Shown here: one piece after another, positions 26,609 to 34,398 of the stretch | How the letters are laid out: every line of letters starts with the position of its first letter | How positions within the stretch are numbered: the first letter of the stretch is position 1 | Assembly: GCA_938044705.1 (NCBI GenBank) | Contig: CALIOL010000083.1 | Coordinates: forward strand, 1 to 34,398 | Length of the DNA stretch: 34,398 bases | Direction of reading: 5' to 3' | Source: an uncultured Ilumatobacter sp. | GTDB taxonomy: Bacteria > Actinomycetota > Acidimicrobiia > Acidimicrobiales > Ilumatobacteraceae | Translations under genes and position numbers: made by a program | The notes under the pieces: generated by a model | The model's database searches: none | Told to the model about the DNA's origin: nothing | What the model saw: only the letters and a program-made list of their open reading frames with translations

Positions 26609-29600
26609 GTGGCGCCTAGGGTCACCTGGGTGCACGACGATCGTGAGCTCGCCGAACGCCGAATCGCTCGCGAACTCTGGGAGCGGGTCATGCCGCTCGT
26701 ACACACTGAACGAGTGGCGCTGCGCGTGGAGGCGGGTCCGAGCCTCGACCAGCTGTCGCCGTTCTCCGTCGGCGATGCATGGGGCGAGCCCTGGGGGACG
26801 ACCTGGTTCCGTCTTACAGGGGACGTCCCGACGGATTGGCACGGCCGGCAGCGAGCGGTGCGGATCGAAGCGAACATCGATCTTGGATTCACTCGGAGTC
26901 CAGCCGGATTCCAGGCGGAAGGACTCGTCGTCGAGCGTGGCGGCGACGGTTCGTTGCGACCCCTGCACGGGATCCACCCTCGACGCACCCATCACCTGAT
27001 CGAGAACCCGGCAGGGCCGGTCGACGTGCTCGTCGAGGCGGCATCGAACCCGACGTTCCCGCAGTTCGCACCGTCGCCGCAGGGTCTTCCCGAGACCGCA
27101 TCGACCGACCCGATCTACCGCTTCAGAACGGCCGACCTGGTCCTGGTCGACATCGAGACCGAAGCGCTCGTCCACGACCTCGATGTGCTCGACGAGACGA
27201 TGCGGTCGCTCCCGCTCGACGACCCCAGGCGCTCCAAGCTGCGGCACGTCATCGTCGAAGCGCTCGACGCAGTGCCCGACGTCGAAGCCGCCCGAAAGCT
27301 CCTCGCATCGCACCTGGCCGAATCGGAGGCAACGACGCGCCGCCATCGCGTCATCGCGACGGGACACGCACACATCGACACCGCATGGCTGTGGCCGATC
27401 CGTGAGACCGTCCGCAAGTGCACACGGACGTTCTCCTCCGCAGTCGAGCTGATGGACGCCGACCCGGCGTATCGGTTCACCTGCTCGCAGGCACAGCAGT
27501 ACGCGTGGATCGAGGAGCGGCACCCGGAACTCTTCGAACGCATCATCGCGAAGGTTGCAGAAGGTCAGTGGCTGCCGGTCGGCGGCATGTGGGTCGAGGC
27601 CGACATGAACTTGCCGTCGGGCGAGAGCCTTGCTCGCCAGATCGTCTACGGGCAGCGCTACTTCACCGAGAAGTTCGGTGCGCCGAGCCGCGAGGTCTGG
27701 ATCCCTGACGTGTTCGGGTACCCGGCGGGGCTGCCGCAGCTGTTCCGGGCGGGCGGCATGGACCGATTCGTCACCCAGAAGCTCTCGTGGAACAAGCAGA
27801 ACCGCTTCCCCCACCACACGTTCCGATGGGAAGGGCTCGACGGTTCGTCGGTCCTGACGCACTTCCCGCCGGTCGACACCTACAACGCCGAGATCACACC
27901 CGGCGAGATCGCTCATTCGATCCGCTCGTTCAAAGAGCACGAATGGAGCGATGTCTCCCTGATGCCGTTCGGGCACGGCGACGGCGGTGGCGGCCCGACG
28001 AGGGAGATGCTCGAGCGAGCGCATCGGATCGGATCGACGAATCCCGACGTGTCGGTCGAGATCGGTTCGGCCGACGACTTCTTCGCCGCAGTCGAACGCG
28101 AGGCGGTCGAAGGGGCCGACGTACCGACGTGGCGTGGCGAGCTCTACTTCGAGATGCACCGCGGCACGCTCACCAGCCAACTGCGAACGAAGATCGGCAA
28201 CCGACGCTGCGAACGCGAGCTGTTCCGCGCCGAACTGTGGGAAGCGACCGTTGGCTCGCGACCCTCGGCAGACGTGCTCGAACAGCTGGGATCTCGGCCG
28301 ATCGCCGAGATCTGGCCCGATGTGCTGACGCAGCAGTTCCACGACATCCTGCCGGGCTCCTCGATCGCCTGGGTCCATCGAGACGCCGAGCTGGTGTTCC
28401 TCGGTGCGTACGTCGAGTTGTGCAACCACGGGATCATCTCGCGGCTTGCGGTGCTTCCGAGTGGCAACTCGATCGTGAACAGCTCAGGCGTCGATCACCG
28501 TGGCGTGGTCATCGTCAAAGCGTCCCATCTCGATCTCGTCGGGGAGACCGAACTCGAGAACGTCCAGCAGATCAGCGAGCACGAGTGTGCTGTGGCTGTC
28601 GACGTCGGTGCCTTTGCGACCGCTGCACTCGAACCAAGAACGGTGACGGATCGCGTCGTCGTGACCGACTGTTCGATGACCAACGGCCACCTTGCCGTTC
28701 GCTGGAACAAGCACGGCGACCTCACATCGATCATCGACATCGCAGCGCGACGCGAGCTGATTCCGACGGGGGAGCGTGCCGCCGTTCTCGAGCTGGGGCG
28801 TGACCAGCCGGTGGAGTACGACGCGTGGGATCTCGAGTCCTGGACCCGCGAGCAGAGCCGACCGGTCAGTGGCGGTGTCGTCACCGTCGAGGCGAGTGGG
28901 CCGTTGATCGGACGCGTTCGCGTCGAGCGATCCTTCGGACCGTCGAAGGTCGTCACGACCTATGAGCTGCGCGCGGAGTCACGCCAGCTCGACATCGACC
29001 TCGACATCGACTGGCATCACGACGAGCACCTGCTGTCGATGGCGTTTCCGCTCGACGTGCGCGCGGACACCGCCGCATGTGACGTCCAGTTCGGCGTGAC
29101 ACACCGTCCGACCCACCCGTCGTCGCCGTGGGACGCGGCAAAGTTCGAAGTGTGCGCGCACCGATACGTCAGCGTCGCCGAGCCATCGTTCGGGGTCGCA
29201 GTCCTCAACGACGGTCGCTACGGACACGCCATCTTCGACGGTGCGATTCGTGTGAGTCTCGCCCGTGCCGCGAAGTATCCGGATCCGGATGCGGATCACG
29301 GCAAGCACCAGCTCAAGCTGGCGGTCCGGCCACACGACGGCGACCTCGGGCAGGTGCGTGCCGCAGCCGAGTTGTTGAACCGTCCGCTCGATGTCGCGAT
29401 CAATGTCGGCGAGGTACCGGCTGGTCGGGTCGACCACCCTGCACCGGTGATCACCATCGTCGGCGACGACGATCAGCCAGCGCTCGGCGTCGAGGTCGGC
29501 GCGATCAAGTTGGCTGATGACGGCCCACACACCGCTCCCGGCGATCTCGTCGTACGACTCCACGAGGCGATCGGTGACCGGACTCGGATCACGCTGCGCG

Positions 29601-29758
29601 CCCCGCACAGAATCGCCGCAGCCTGGTCGTGCGACCTGATGGAAACGCCGCAACGCGGCCATGAAGTCGGCGACGGCGTGCTGTCGCTCACGCTGCGCCC
29701 GTTCGAACTCGTCACCCTCCGGATTCGACAAGCCGACGACTGGGACGGTCGCAGCTGA
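26609..29758 (+). CDS. Alpha-mannosidase, GH38 family
   Basis: TGHAHIDTAWLWPIRET, GQWLPVGGMWVEADMNLPSGESLARQ, VWIPDVFGYPAGLPQLFRAGGMDRFVTQKLSWN. GTG start at 26609 chosen; open frame extends upstream over the helicase. Confidence 0.93.
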   Translation: MAPRVTWVHDDRELAERRIARELWERVMPLVHTERVALRVEAGPSLDQLSPFSVGDAWGEPWGTTWFRLTGDVPTDWHGRQRAVRIEANIDLGFTRSPAGFQAEGLVVERGGDGSLRPLHGIHPRRTHHLIENPAGPVDVLVEAASNPTFPQFAPSPQGLPETASTDPIYRFRTADLVLVDIETEALVHDLDVLDETMRSLPLDDPRRSKLRHVIVEALDAVPDVEAARKLLASHLAESEATTRRHRVIATGHAHIDTAWLWPIRETVRKCTRTFSSAVELMDADPAYRFTCSQAQQYAWIEERHPELFERIIAKVAEGQWLPVGGMWVEADMNLPSGESLARQIVYGQRYFTEKFGAPSREVWIPDVFGYPAGLPQLFRAGGMDRFVTQKLSWNKQNRFPHHTFRWEGLDGSSVLTHFPPVDTYNAEITPGEIAHSIRSFKEHEWSDVSLMPFGHGDGGGGPTREMLERAHRIGSTNPDVSVEIGSADDFFAAVEREAVEGADVPTWRGELYFEMHRGTLTSQLRTKIGNRRCERELFRAELWEATVGSRPSADVLEQLGSRPIAEIWPDVLTQQFHDILPGSSIAWVHRDAELVFLGAYVELCNHGIISRLAVLPSGNSIVNSSGVDHRGVVIVKASHLDLVGETELENVQQISEHECAVAVDVGAFATAALEPRTVTDRVVVTDCSMTNGHLAVRWNKHGDLTSIIDIAARRELIPTGERAAVLELGRDQPVEYDAWDLESWTREQSRPVSGGVVTVEASGPLIGRVRVERSFGPSKVVTTYELRAESRQLDIDLDIDWHHDEHLLSMAFPLDVRADTAACDVQFGVTHRPTHPSSPWDAAKFEVCAHRYVSVAEPSFGVAVLNDGRYGHAIFDGAIRVSLARAAKYPDPDADHGKHQLKLAVRPHDGDLGQVRAAAELLNRPLDVAINVGEVPAGRVDHPAPVITIVGDDDQPALGVEVGAIKLADDGPHTAPGDLVVRLHEAIGDRTRITLRAPHRIAAAWSCDLMETPQRGHEVGDGVLSLTLRPFELVTLRIRQADDWDGRS

Positions 29759-29767
29759 GCCAGCCTG

Positions 29768-29816
29768 GTTCTCGTCGGCTTTCGTCCCGGGTTCCGGGAC
29801 GAACTCCGACGAGAAC
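29768..29816. terminator. Composite bidirectional terminator-like hairpin between convergent genes
   Basis: Outer stem GTTCTCGTCGG/CCGACGAGAAC (11 bp), 2x2 internal loop, inner stem TTCGTCCCGG/CCGGGACGAA (10 bp), loop GTT. Confidence 0.8.
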
Positions 29817-29837
29817 GAGATGAAACGGCGGTGAGCG

Positions 29838-30869
29838 TCAGCCGAGACCCGGCGCGCCCGCGTAGGCAGGCAGGCACGGCTGGCCACCAAGGTGGCAGTA
29901 CATGACCTTGGAGCCAGCTGGGATCTCACCCGAACGGATCATGCCGATCAGCCCGGCCATCGATTTCCCTTCGTAGACCGGGTCCGTGAGCATCCCCTCG
30001 GTTCGCGCCGTGAGATGGATGGCGTCGACGGTCTGCTGGTCCGGGATGCCGTAGGCAGGTCCCTCGTAGCCGGCGACCACGGTGATCTCATCGTCTCGAA
30101 GGTCGCGTCCGAGGTCGATGGTGTCGGCGGTGTTCGTGGCGATCCGGGTGACCTGCGCGATCGTCTTGTCGAGCGTTGCCGATGCGTCGATGCCGATGAT
30201 CTTGCGCTTGGACCCCTGGCCGTCGGGGTCTTCGAGTGCGAATCCGGCGATCATGCCAGCGTGGCTCGACCCCGTGACCGTGCACACGACGACGTGATCG
30301 AAGAACGTGTCGACCTCGGGCTCCTGTGCCGCGAGCTCGACGGCCCAGTTCGCGAAGCCGAGCCCGCCGAGCGGGTGATCCGATGCGCCGGCCGGGATCG
30401 CGTACGGCGTGCCACCGGCGGCCTCGACCGATGCGAGGGCGTCCTTCCAGCTGTCGCGGATCCCGATGTCGAATCCGGCGGCGTCGATACGGATGTCGCC
30501 ACCCATGATCCGGCTGAGTTGGATGTTGCCGACCTTGTCGTAGTTCATGTCGGGCCAGTCGACCCATGACTCCTGCACCGTCACGCAGCCCAGACCGAGG
30601 TGGCGTGCCACTCCCGTGACGGCGCGCGTGTGGTTGGACTGGATGCCGCCGATCGAGACCAGCGTGTCGCAACCCTTCGCCAAGGCGTCCGCAACGAGGT
30701 ACTCGAGCTTTCGGACCTTGTTGCCACCGAACGCGATCCCCGAGTTGCAGTCTTCGCGCTTGGCCCAGATCTCGACCTCACCACCGAGTGCTTCAGACAG
30801 GCGAGGAAGCGGGTGGATCGGCGAGGGGCCGAAGGTGAGCGAATGGCGGGGGATGTCGCGAAGTTGCAT
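29838..30869 (-). CDS. acdS: 1-aminocyclopropane-1-carboxylate (ACC) deaminase
   Basis: [97 protein letters not shown]: the AcdS motif set rather than generic D-cysteine desulfhydrase. Confidence 0.88.
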   Translation of the reverse strand: MQLRDIPRHSLTFGPSPIHPLPRLSEALGGEVEIWAKREDCNSGIAFGGNKVRKLEYLVADALAKGCDTLVSIGGIQSNHTRAVTGVARHLGLGCVTVQESWVDWPDMNYDKVGNIQLSRIMGGDIRIDAAGFDIGIRDSWKDALASVEAAGGTPYAIPAGASDHPLGGLGFANWAVELAAQEPEVDTFFDHVVVCTVTGSSHAGMIAGFALEDPDGQGSKRKIIGIDASATLDKTIAQVTRIATNTADTIDLGRDLRDDEITVVAGYEGPAYGIPDQQTVDAIHLTARTEGMLTDPVYEGKSMAGLIGMIRSGEIPAGSKVMYCHLGGQPCLPAYAGAPGLG

Positions 30870-30913
30870 GGGGTCGCTTTCTCGATGTGTACGTCCGGTT
30901 CGGACGAGAGATA

Positions 30914-30942
30914 ATAATCGTATACGATCGCAGTCATGTCAA
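30914..30942 (-). promoter_or_regulatory. Predicted promoter driving acdS
   Basis: Minus strand: TTGACA (30942-30937), exact 17-bp spacer, GATTAT (30919-30914). Confidence 0.6.
30917..30928. promoter_or_regulatory. Predicted GntR/FCD operator, perfect palindrome ATCGTATACGAT
   Basis: 12-bp perfect palindrome fitting the FadR-subfamily pattern TNGTNNNACNA, between divergent acdS and the gntR gene, 7 nt upstream of the gntR ATG. Confidence 0.75.
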
Positions 30943-31568
30943 CGGTTGACCGAGTCGAGCGAGTGGTGATCGACGATCTGCTCCGCGGAGCGTTGGCGCC
31001 AGGAACGAGAATCCGCCAGGACGTCCTGGCAGACCAACTGGGGGTGAGCAAGATCCCGGTCCGCGAGGCACTCCAACGCCTGTCGGCCCTCGGGTTGTTG
31101 CACTTCGAGACGAACCGCGGCGCCGCAGTGCCGACGCTGTCCGTCGCGGAGGCGATCGAGAACTCGGTGCTCCGCAAGTCGATCGAAGTCGAGATCCTGC
31201 GCCAAGCGATCCCAAACATGTCGATCGTCGACCTCGCCGAAGCCGAGCTCGCGCTCGGCAACGCCGAACTCGGCGTCACCGAATCGAACTGGGCCTTTCA
31301 CCGTGCCCTGTATCAAGCATCCGGGTGGACGCGCGGACTCGCCATGGTCGAGATCCTCCACGCTGCGATGGCTCCCTACGTGCTGCTGTACATCGAGAGT
31401 CTCGGCGGAGCCGAGCCATCCGAGTCCGAACACCGTGAGCTCCTCGCGGCCTGCCGGGAGGGCGATGTCGAACGCGCCGTGAGGTTGTTGACCTCGCACC
31501 TTGCCGAGGCATCGTCGGCTGTGATCGACTTCCTCAGCATGAACGAGGCACGGGGTGACGATGTCTGA
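30936..31568 (+). CDS. GntR family transcriptional regulator (FCD/FadR subfamily)
   Basis: [47 protein letters not shown] wHTH; C-terminal [37 protein letters not shown]. Confidence 0.93.
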   Translation: MSTVDRVERVVIDDLLRGALAPGTRIRQDVLADQLGVSKIPVREALQRLSALGLLHFETNRGAAVPTLSVAEAIENSVLRKSIEVEILRQAIPNMSIVDLAEAELALGNAELGVTESNWAFHRALYQASGWTRGLAMVEILHAAMAPYVLLYIESLGGAEPSESEHRELLAACREGDVERAVRLLTSHLAEASSAVIDFLSMNEARGDDV

Positions 31569-33882
31569 ACAACCGGGTCGCGATCTCGCTGCGCTGCGCG
31601 AGATCGAGCGACGGGTGCTGTGGCTCGCAACGCGCATCATCGACTACGCCAACCGGCGCGGCACGACCGACGTGAAGGTCGGGGGCCATCAGGCGTCGTG
31701 CGCGTCGATGGCATCGATCATGACGGCCTTGTGGTTCAACCACATCGGAAGCGAAGACAAGGTCGCGGTGAAGCCGCATGCCTCGCCCGTGTACCACGCG
31801 ATCAAGTACCTGACCGGCGAGCTCGACCGGTCGTACCTCACGACGTTGCGGCAGCGGGGCGGACTCCAGGCCTACCCGTCGCGCACCAAGGACCCGGATG
31901 TATCCGACTTCTCCACGGGCTCGGTGGGCCTCGGCGCCGTCGCTCCGCTGTTCGCAGCGTTGACTCGGCGCTACACCGACTCGCACTTCGGTGAGCAGGA
32001 CCCGGCACGGTTCATTGCGCTGGTCGGCGATGCCGAACTCGACGAAGGGAACGTCTGGGAAGCCATTGCCGACCCGGCCACCCAGGGGCTCGGCAACTTC
32101 ACCATGGTCATCGATCTCAATCGGCAATCGCTGGATCGCGTGATTCCGGACATCGCCGCCACTCGATTGAAGAGCTTCTTCGCCGACGCCGGCTGGCATG
32201 TCGCAGAAGCCAAGTACGGCAAGCGTCTCTCTGCAGCGTTCGGTGAGCCCGACGGCGACGCCTTGGAGGCGCACATCGACTCGATGCCGAACGAGGCGTA
32301 TCAGGAGCTGTTCGGTCTGGCGCCTGCGGACGTGCGACGCAAGTTCCTCCTCGGGGCCGATCCAGCCGTCTCGCGGTTCGCCGAGCACTTTGACGACGAC
32401 GAACTCAAGTCGATCATCACCGACCTCGGTGGGCATGACCTCGGTGTCTTGACGGACACCTTCAGGTCGTGCGATGCGACACCGGACCGTCCGTCCGTGG
32501 TGTTCGCGTACACCATCAAGGGATACGGCCTGCCGATGGCCGGAGACCCGATGAACCATGCGGCGTTGCTCAGCCCGGAACAGATCGACGACTTCCGTTC
32601 GTCGGTCGGGCTCGATCTCGACACCGAGTGGGATCGGTTTGCACCCGATGCGGAGACCGGGAAGATCTGCCGGAGTGTCGGCGGGGACATCAACAACGCG
32701 CCGTCACCGCCTCGACCCAAGCTCCCGATTCCGGTCGCATCACGCTCGGTCTCCACAACCGGGTCGACGTCGACTCAAGAAGCCTTCGGCCGCGTCCTCG
32801 CGAGCCTCGCTGACGTCGAAGGCGTCGGCGATCGCCTCGTCACGACCGCCCCCGACGTCTCGATCTCGACCAACCTCGGTGGGTTCATCAACAAGCGCGG
32901 TGTCTACTCCCACGTCGAACGAGACGACCATGGCGGCGCCGACCGCCTCCTCAAGTGGGCCCCGGCCCCTTCGGGCCAGCACATCGAACTCGGGATCAGC
33001 GAGATGAACCTGTTCATGCTGCTCGGCCAGCTTGGGTTGAGCCATGAACACCATGGCGAGCATCTGCTCCCTGTCGGCACCGTGTACGACCCGTTCGTGC
33101 TCCGGGGGCTCGATGCCTTCATCTACGGCTTGTACAACGACGCCCGGTTCGTTGTTGCCGGAACGCCGGCGGGTGTCACCCTGGCGCCCGAGGGTGGCGC
33201 CCATCAATCCACGATCACGGCCTCGGTCGGCGCCGAGCTCCCCGGTCTCATTGCGTGGGAACCTGCGTTTGCATCCGAAGTCGACTGGATTCTGTGTTCG
33301 GCGCTACGGCGGCTTGGCGGCGACGACGGCATCAGCAGCTATTTGCGACTGTCGACCCGACCAGTGGATCAGGCGGCGTTCGCCGCCGCGCTCGACCGGT
33401 ATGGCGAGGACCAGCTCAAGGCGAACGTTTTGCAGGGTGGTTACCGGCTGATCGACACCGCAGACGACGGTCGACCCGGTGTCACGATCGTGACCACCGG
33501 AGTAATGGCCCCCGAAGCGATCGAGGCTGCCGCAGTTCTCGACGACGAGGGAGTTCAAGCCAATGTTGTGCATCTCACCAGCGCTGATCTTCTGTACCAG
33601 GGCTGGCGGGCCTCGTTCATGCAGTCGGCGACCACGGCGCATGTCGGCCGAACATCCAACCATCTCGACCACCTGATACCCGACGCCGAACGAGGTCGAC
33701 CGATCGTCAGTGTCCACGATGCCGCAAGCCACAGCTTGGCCTGGATCGGCTCGGCCATCGGTAGCCGCCAGTTCACACTTGGCGTGGACCGGTTCGGCGA
33801 GTCGGGAACGATTGCCGAACTCCATCAGATCGTCGGAATCGATAGTGGCAGCATCGTGAACGCTGCGCTGTTGGCGCTCTAG
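31561..33882 (+). CDS. Homodimeric pyruvate dehydrogenase E1 (AceE)/MdeB-like ThDP-dependent 2-oxoacid dehydrogenase E1
   Basis: GGHQASCASMASIMTALWFNH, KPHASPVYHAIKYLTGEL, ThDP segment VGDAELDEGNVWEAIADPATQGLGNFTMVIDLNRQSLDRV, YTIKGYGLPMAGDPMNHA; gene overlaps gntR end. Alternative GTG start at 31555. Confidence 0.85.
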   Translation: MSEQPGRDLAALREIERRVLWLATRIIDYANRRGTTDVKVGGHQASCASMASIMTALWFNHIGSEDKVAVKPHASPVYHAIKYLTGELDRSYLTTLRQRGGLQAYPSRTKDPDVSDFSTGSVGLGAVAPLFAALTRRYTDSHFGEQDPARFIALVGDAELDEGNVWEAIADPATQGLGNFTMVIDLNRQSLDRVIPDIAATRLKSFFADAGWHVAEAKYGKRLSAAFGEPDGDALEAHIDSMPNEAYQELFGLAPADVRRKFLLGADPAVSRFAEHFDDDELKSIITDLGGHDLGVLTDTFRSCDATPDRPSVVFAYTIKGYGLPMAGDPMNHAALLSPEQIDDFRSSVGLDLDTEWDRFAPDAETGKICRSVGGDINNAPSPPRPKLPIPVASRSVSTTGSTSTQEAFGRVLASLADVEGVGDRLVTTAPDVSISTNLGGFINKRGVYSHVERDDHGGADRLLKWAPAPSGQHIELGISEMNLFMLLGQLGLSHEHHGEHLLPVGTVYDPFVLRGLDAFIYGLYNDARFVVAGTPAGVTLAPEGGAHQSTITASVGAELPGLIAWEPAFASEVDWILCSALRRLGGDDGISSYLRLSTRPVDQAAFAAALDRYGEDQLKANVLQGGYRLIDTADDGRPGVTIVTTGVMAPEAIEAAAVLDDEGVQANVVHLTSADLLYQGWRASFMQSATTAHVGRTSNHLDHLIPDAERGRPIVSVHDAASHSLAWIGSAIGSRQFTLGVDRFGESGTIAELHQIVGIDSGSIVNAALLAL

Positions 33883-33958
33883 GCGCCCGGCCCCGCCGTC
33901 GGCGAAATTCCTCGCCTGAGCTGGCCACGACGCCGGCCCGTGCGATGAACTGTCGACC

Positions 33959-34398
33959 GTGGCAACCCCAGCAGTCCCAATTGGACCTTCGACCCGTGCA
34001 CTCGTGCTCGGCGCGCCCGGCGGCCTCGGCTCCCAGATCGTCCATCAGCTCGTCGAACGGGGCGCGGTCGTAGCCATGGTGTCGCAGCATGGCGACAAGC
34101 TCGATCAGCTTCCTCAGCCAGGGCCTCGAATGGCGCTCGACTTACGAGACCCGGGGGCATGCGAGCAGGCCATCGACTTTGCGATGTCAAGTCTGGACGG
34201 TCTCGACCTGGTCGTCAACGCGATGGGCGTGGTTGCATTCGGACCGGCGGTCGAACTCGACATCGACGTACTTGAGGAGCTGTTTTTGACCAACACGTTT
34301 GCGCCCCTCATGATCACCATCGCCGCCCTGAACCGGCTCGAGCGGGGTGCGACCATCGTGAATATCTCCGGGGTGATCGCCGAGCAGAACGTGCCCGG
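33959..34398 (+). CDS. SDR family oxidoreductase, truncated by window end
   Basis: From GTG 33959: VATPAVPIGPSTRALVLGAPGGLGSQIVHQLVERGAVVAMVSQ...LVVNAMGVVAFGPAVELD...TIVNISGVIAEQ; frame open at window edge. Confidence 0.8.
   Translation, partial: MATPAVPIGPSTRALVLGAPGGLGSQIVHQLVERGAVVAMVSQHGDKLDQLPQPGPRMALDLRDPGACEQAIDFAMSSLDGLDLVVNAMGVVAFGPAVELDIDVLEELFLTNTFAPLMITIAALNRLERGATIVNISGVIAEQNVP

Noticed and set aside
26507-28429. 640-aa minus-strand open frame opposite the GH38 gene
   Set aside because: Low-complexity Arg/Asp/Gly/Val-rich translation with no motifs, antisense to a convincing mannosidase; typical high-GC shadow ORF.
33873-33887. GGCGC-TCTAG-GCGCC mini-hairpin at the E1-like gene stop
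   Set aside because: Only a 5-bp stem overlapping the stop codon, no T-tract; too weak to call a terminator.
1-34398. Search for CRISPR arrays, tRNA/rRNA genes, transposases or phage genes
   Set aside because: No spaced direct repeats, no structural RNA signatures and no mobile-element proteins were recognised; the window reads as ordinary chromosomal metabolism genes.

Overview
High-GC actinobacterial-type chromosomal window, possibly Ilumatobacter/Acidimicrobiia-like (inferred from composition and protein character only). The left half is a myo-inositol catabolism and uptake locus. A minus-strand run of 12 mostly overlapping genes reads from about 14.85 kb down to 1.24 kb: iolE-like, ABC substrate-binding lipoprotein, very large permease, ATPase, iolC, Cgl0159-family aldolase-like, Gfo/Idh/MocA, iolD, iolG, iolB, LacD/YihT-like aldolase, PhyH dioxygenase. 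A LacI-family regulator and a third Gfo/Idh/MocA dehydrogenase are transcribed divergently. The intergenic control region has an exact tandem 14-bp LacI-type operator over a recognisable -35/-10 promoter. The left edge is a truncated aspartate kinase. The right half holds an S1 protease lipoprotein, a MhuD-like heme monooxygenase, a transmembrane Ser/Thr kinase with a putative extracytoplasmic beta-propeller, kynureninase, a stand-alone ATP-dependent DNA ligase, a type III CoA-transferase, an SDR, a DEAD-box helicase fused to a cold-shock domain, and a GH38 alpha-mannosidase. It ends with a compact divergent module: ACC deaminase <-> GntR regulator plus a homodimeric PDH-E1/MdeB-like enzyme, with a GTATAC-centred palindrome inside the promoter. 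The strongest candidates for something under-described are this ACC-deaminase/GntR/E1-like module and the extended inositol operon (PhyH, second aldolase, three Gfo dehydrogenases, 633-aa permease). I saw no rRNA, tRNA, CRISPR array or transposase. All product calls come from reading motifs; no database search was run.
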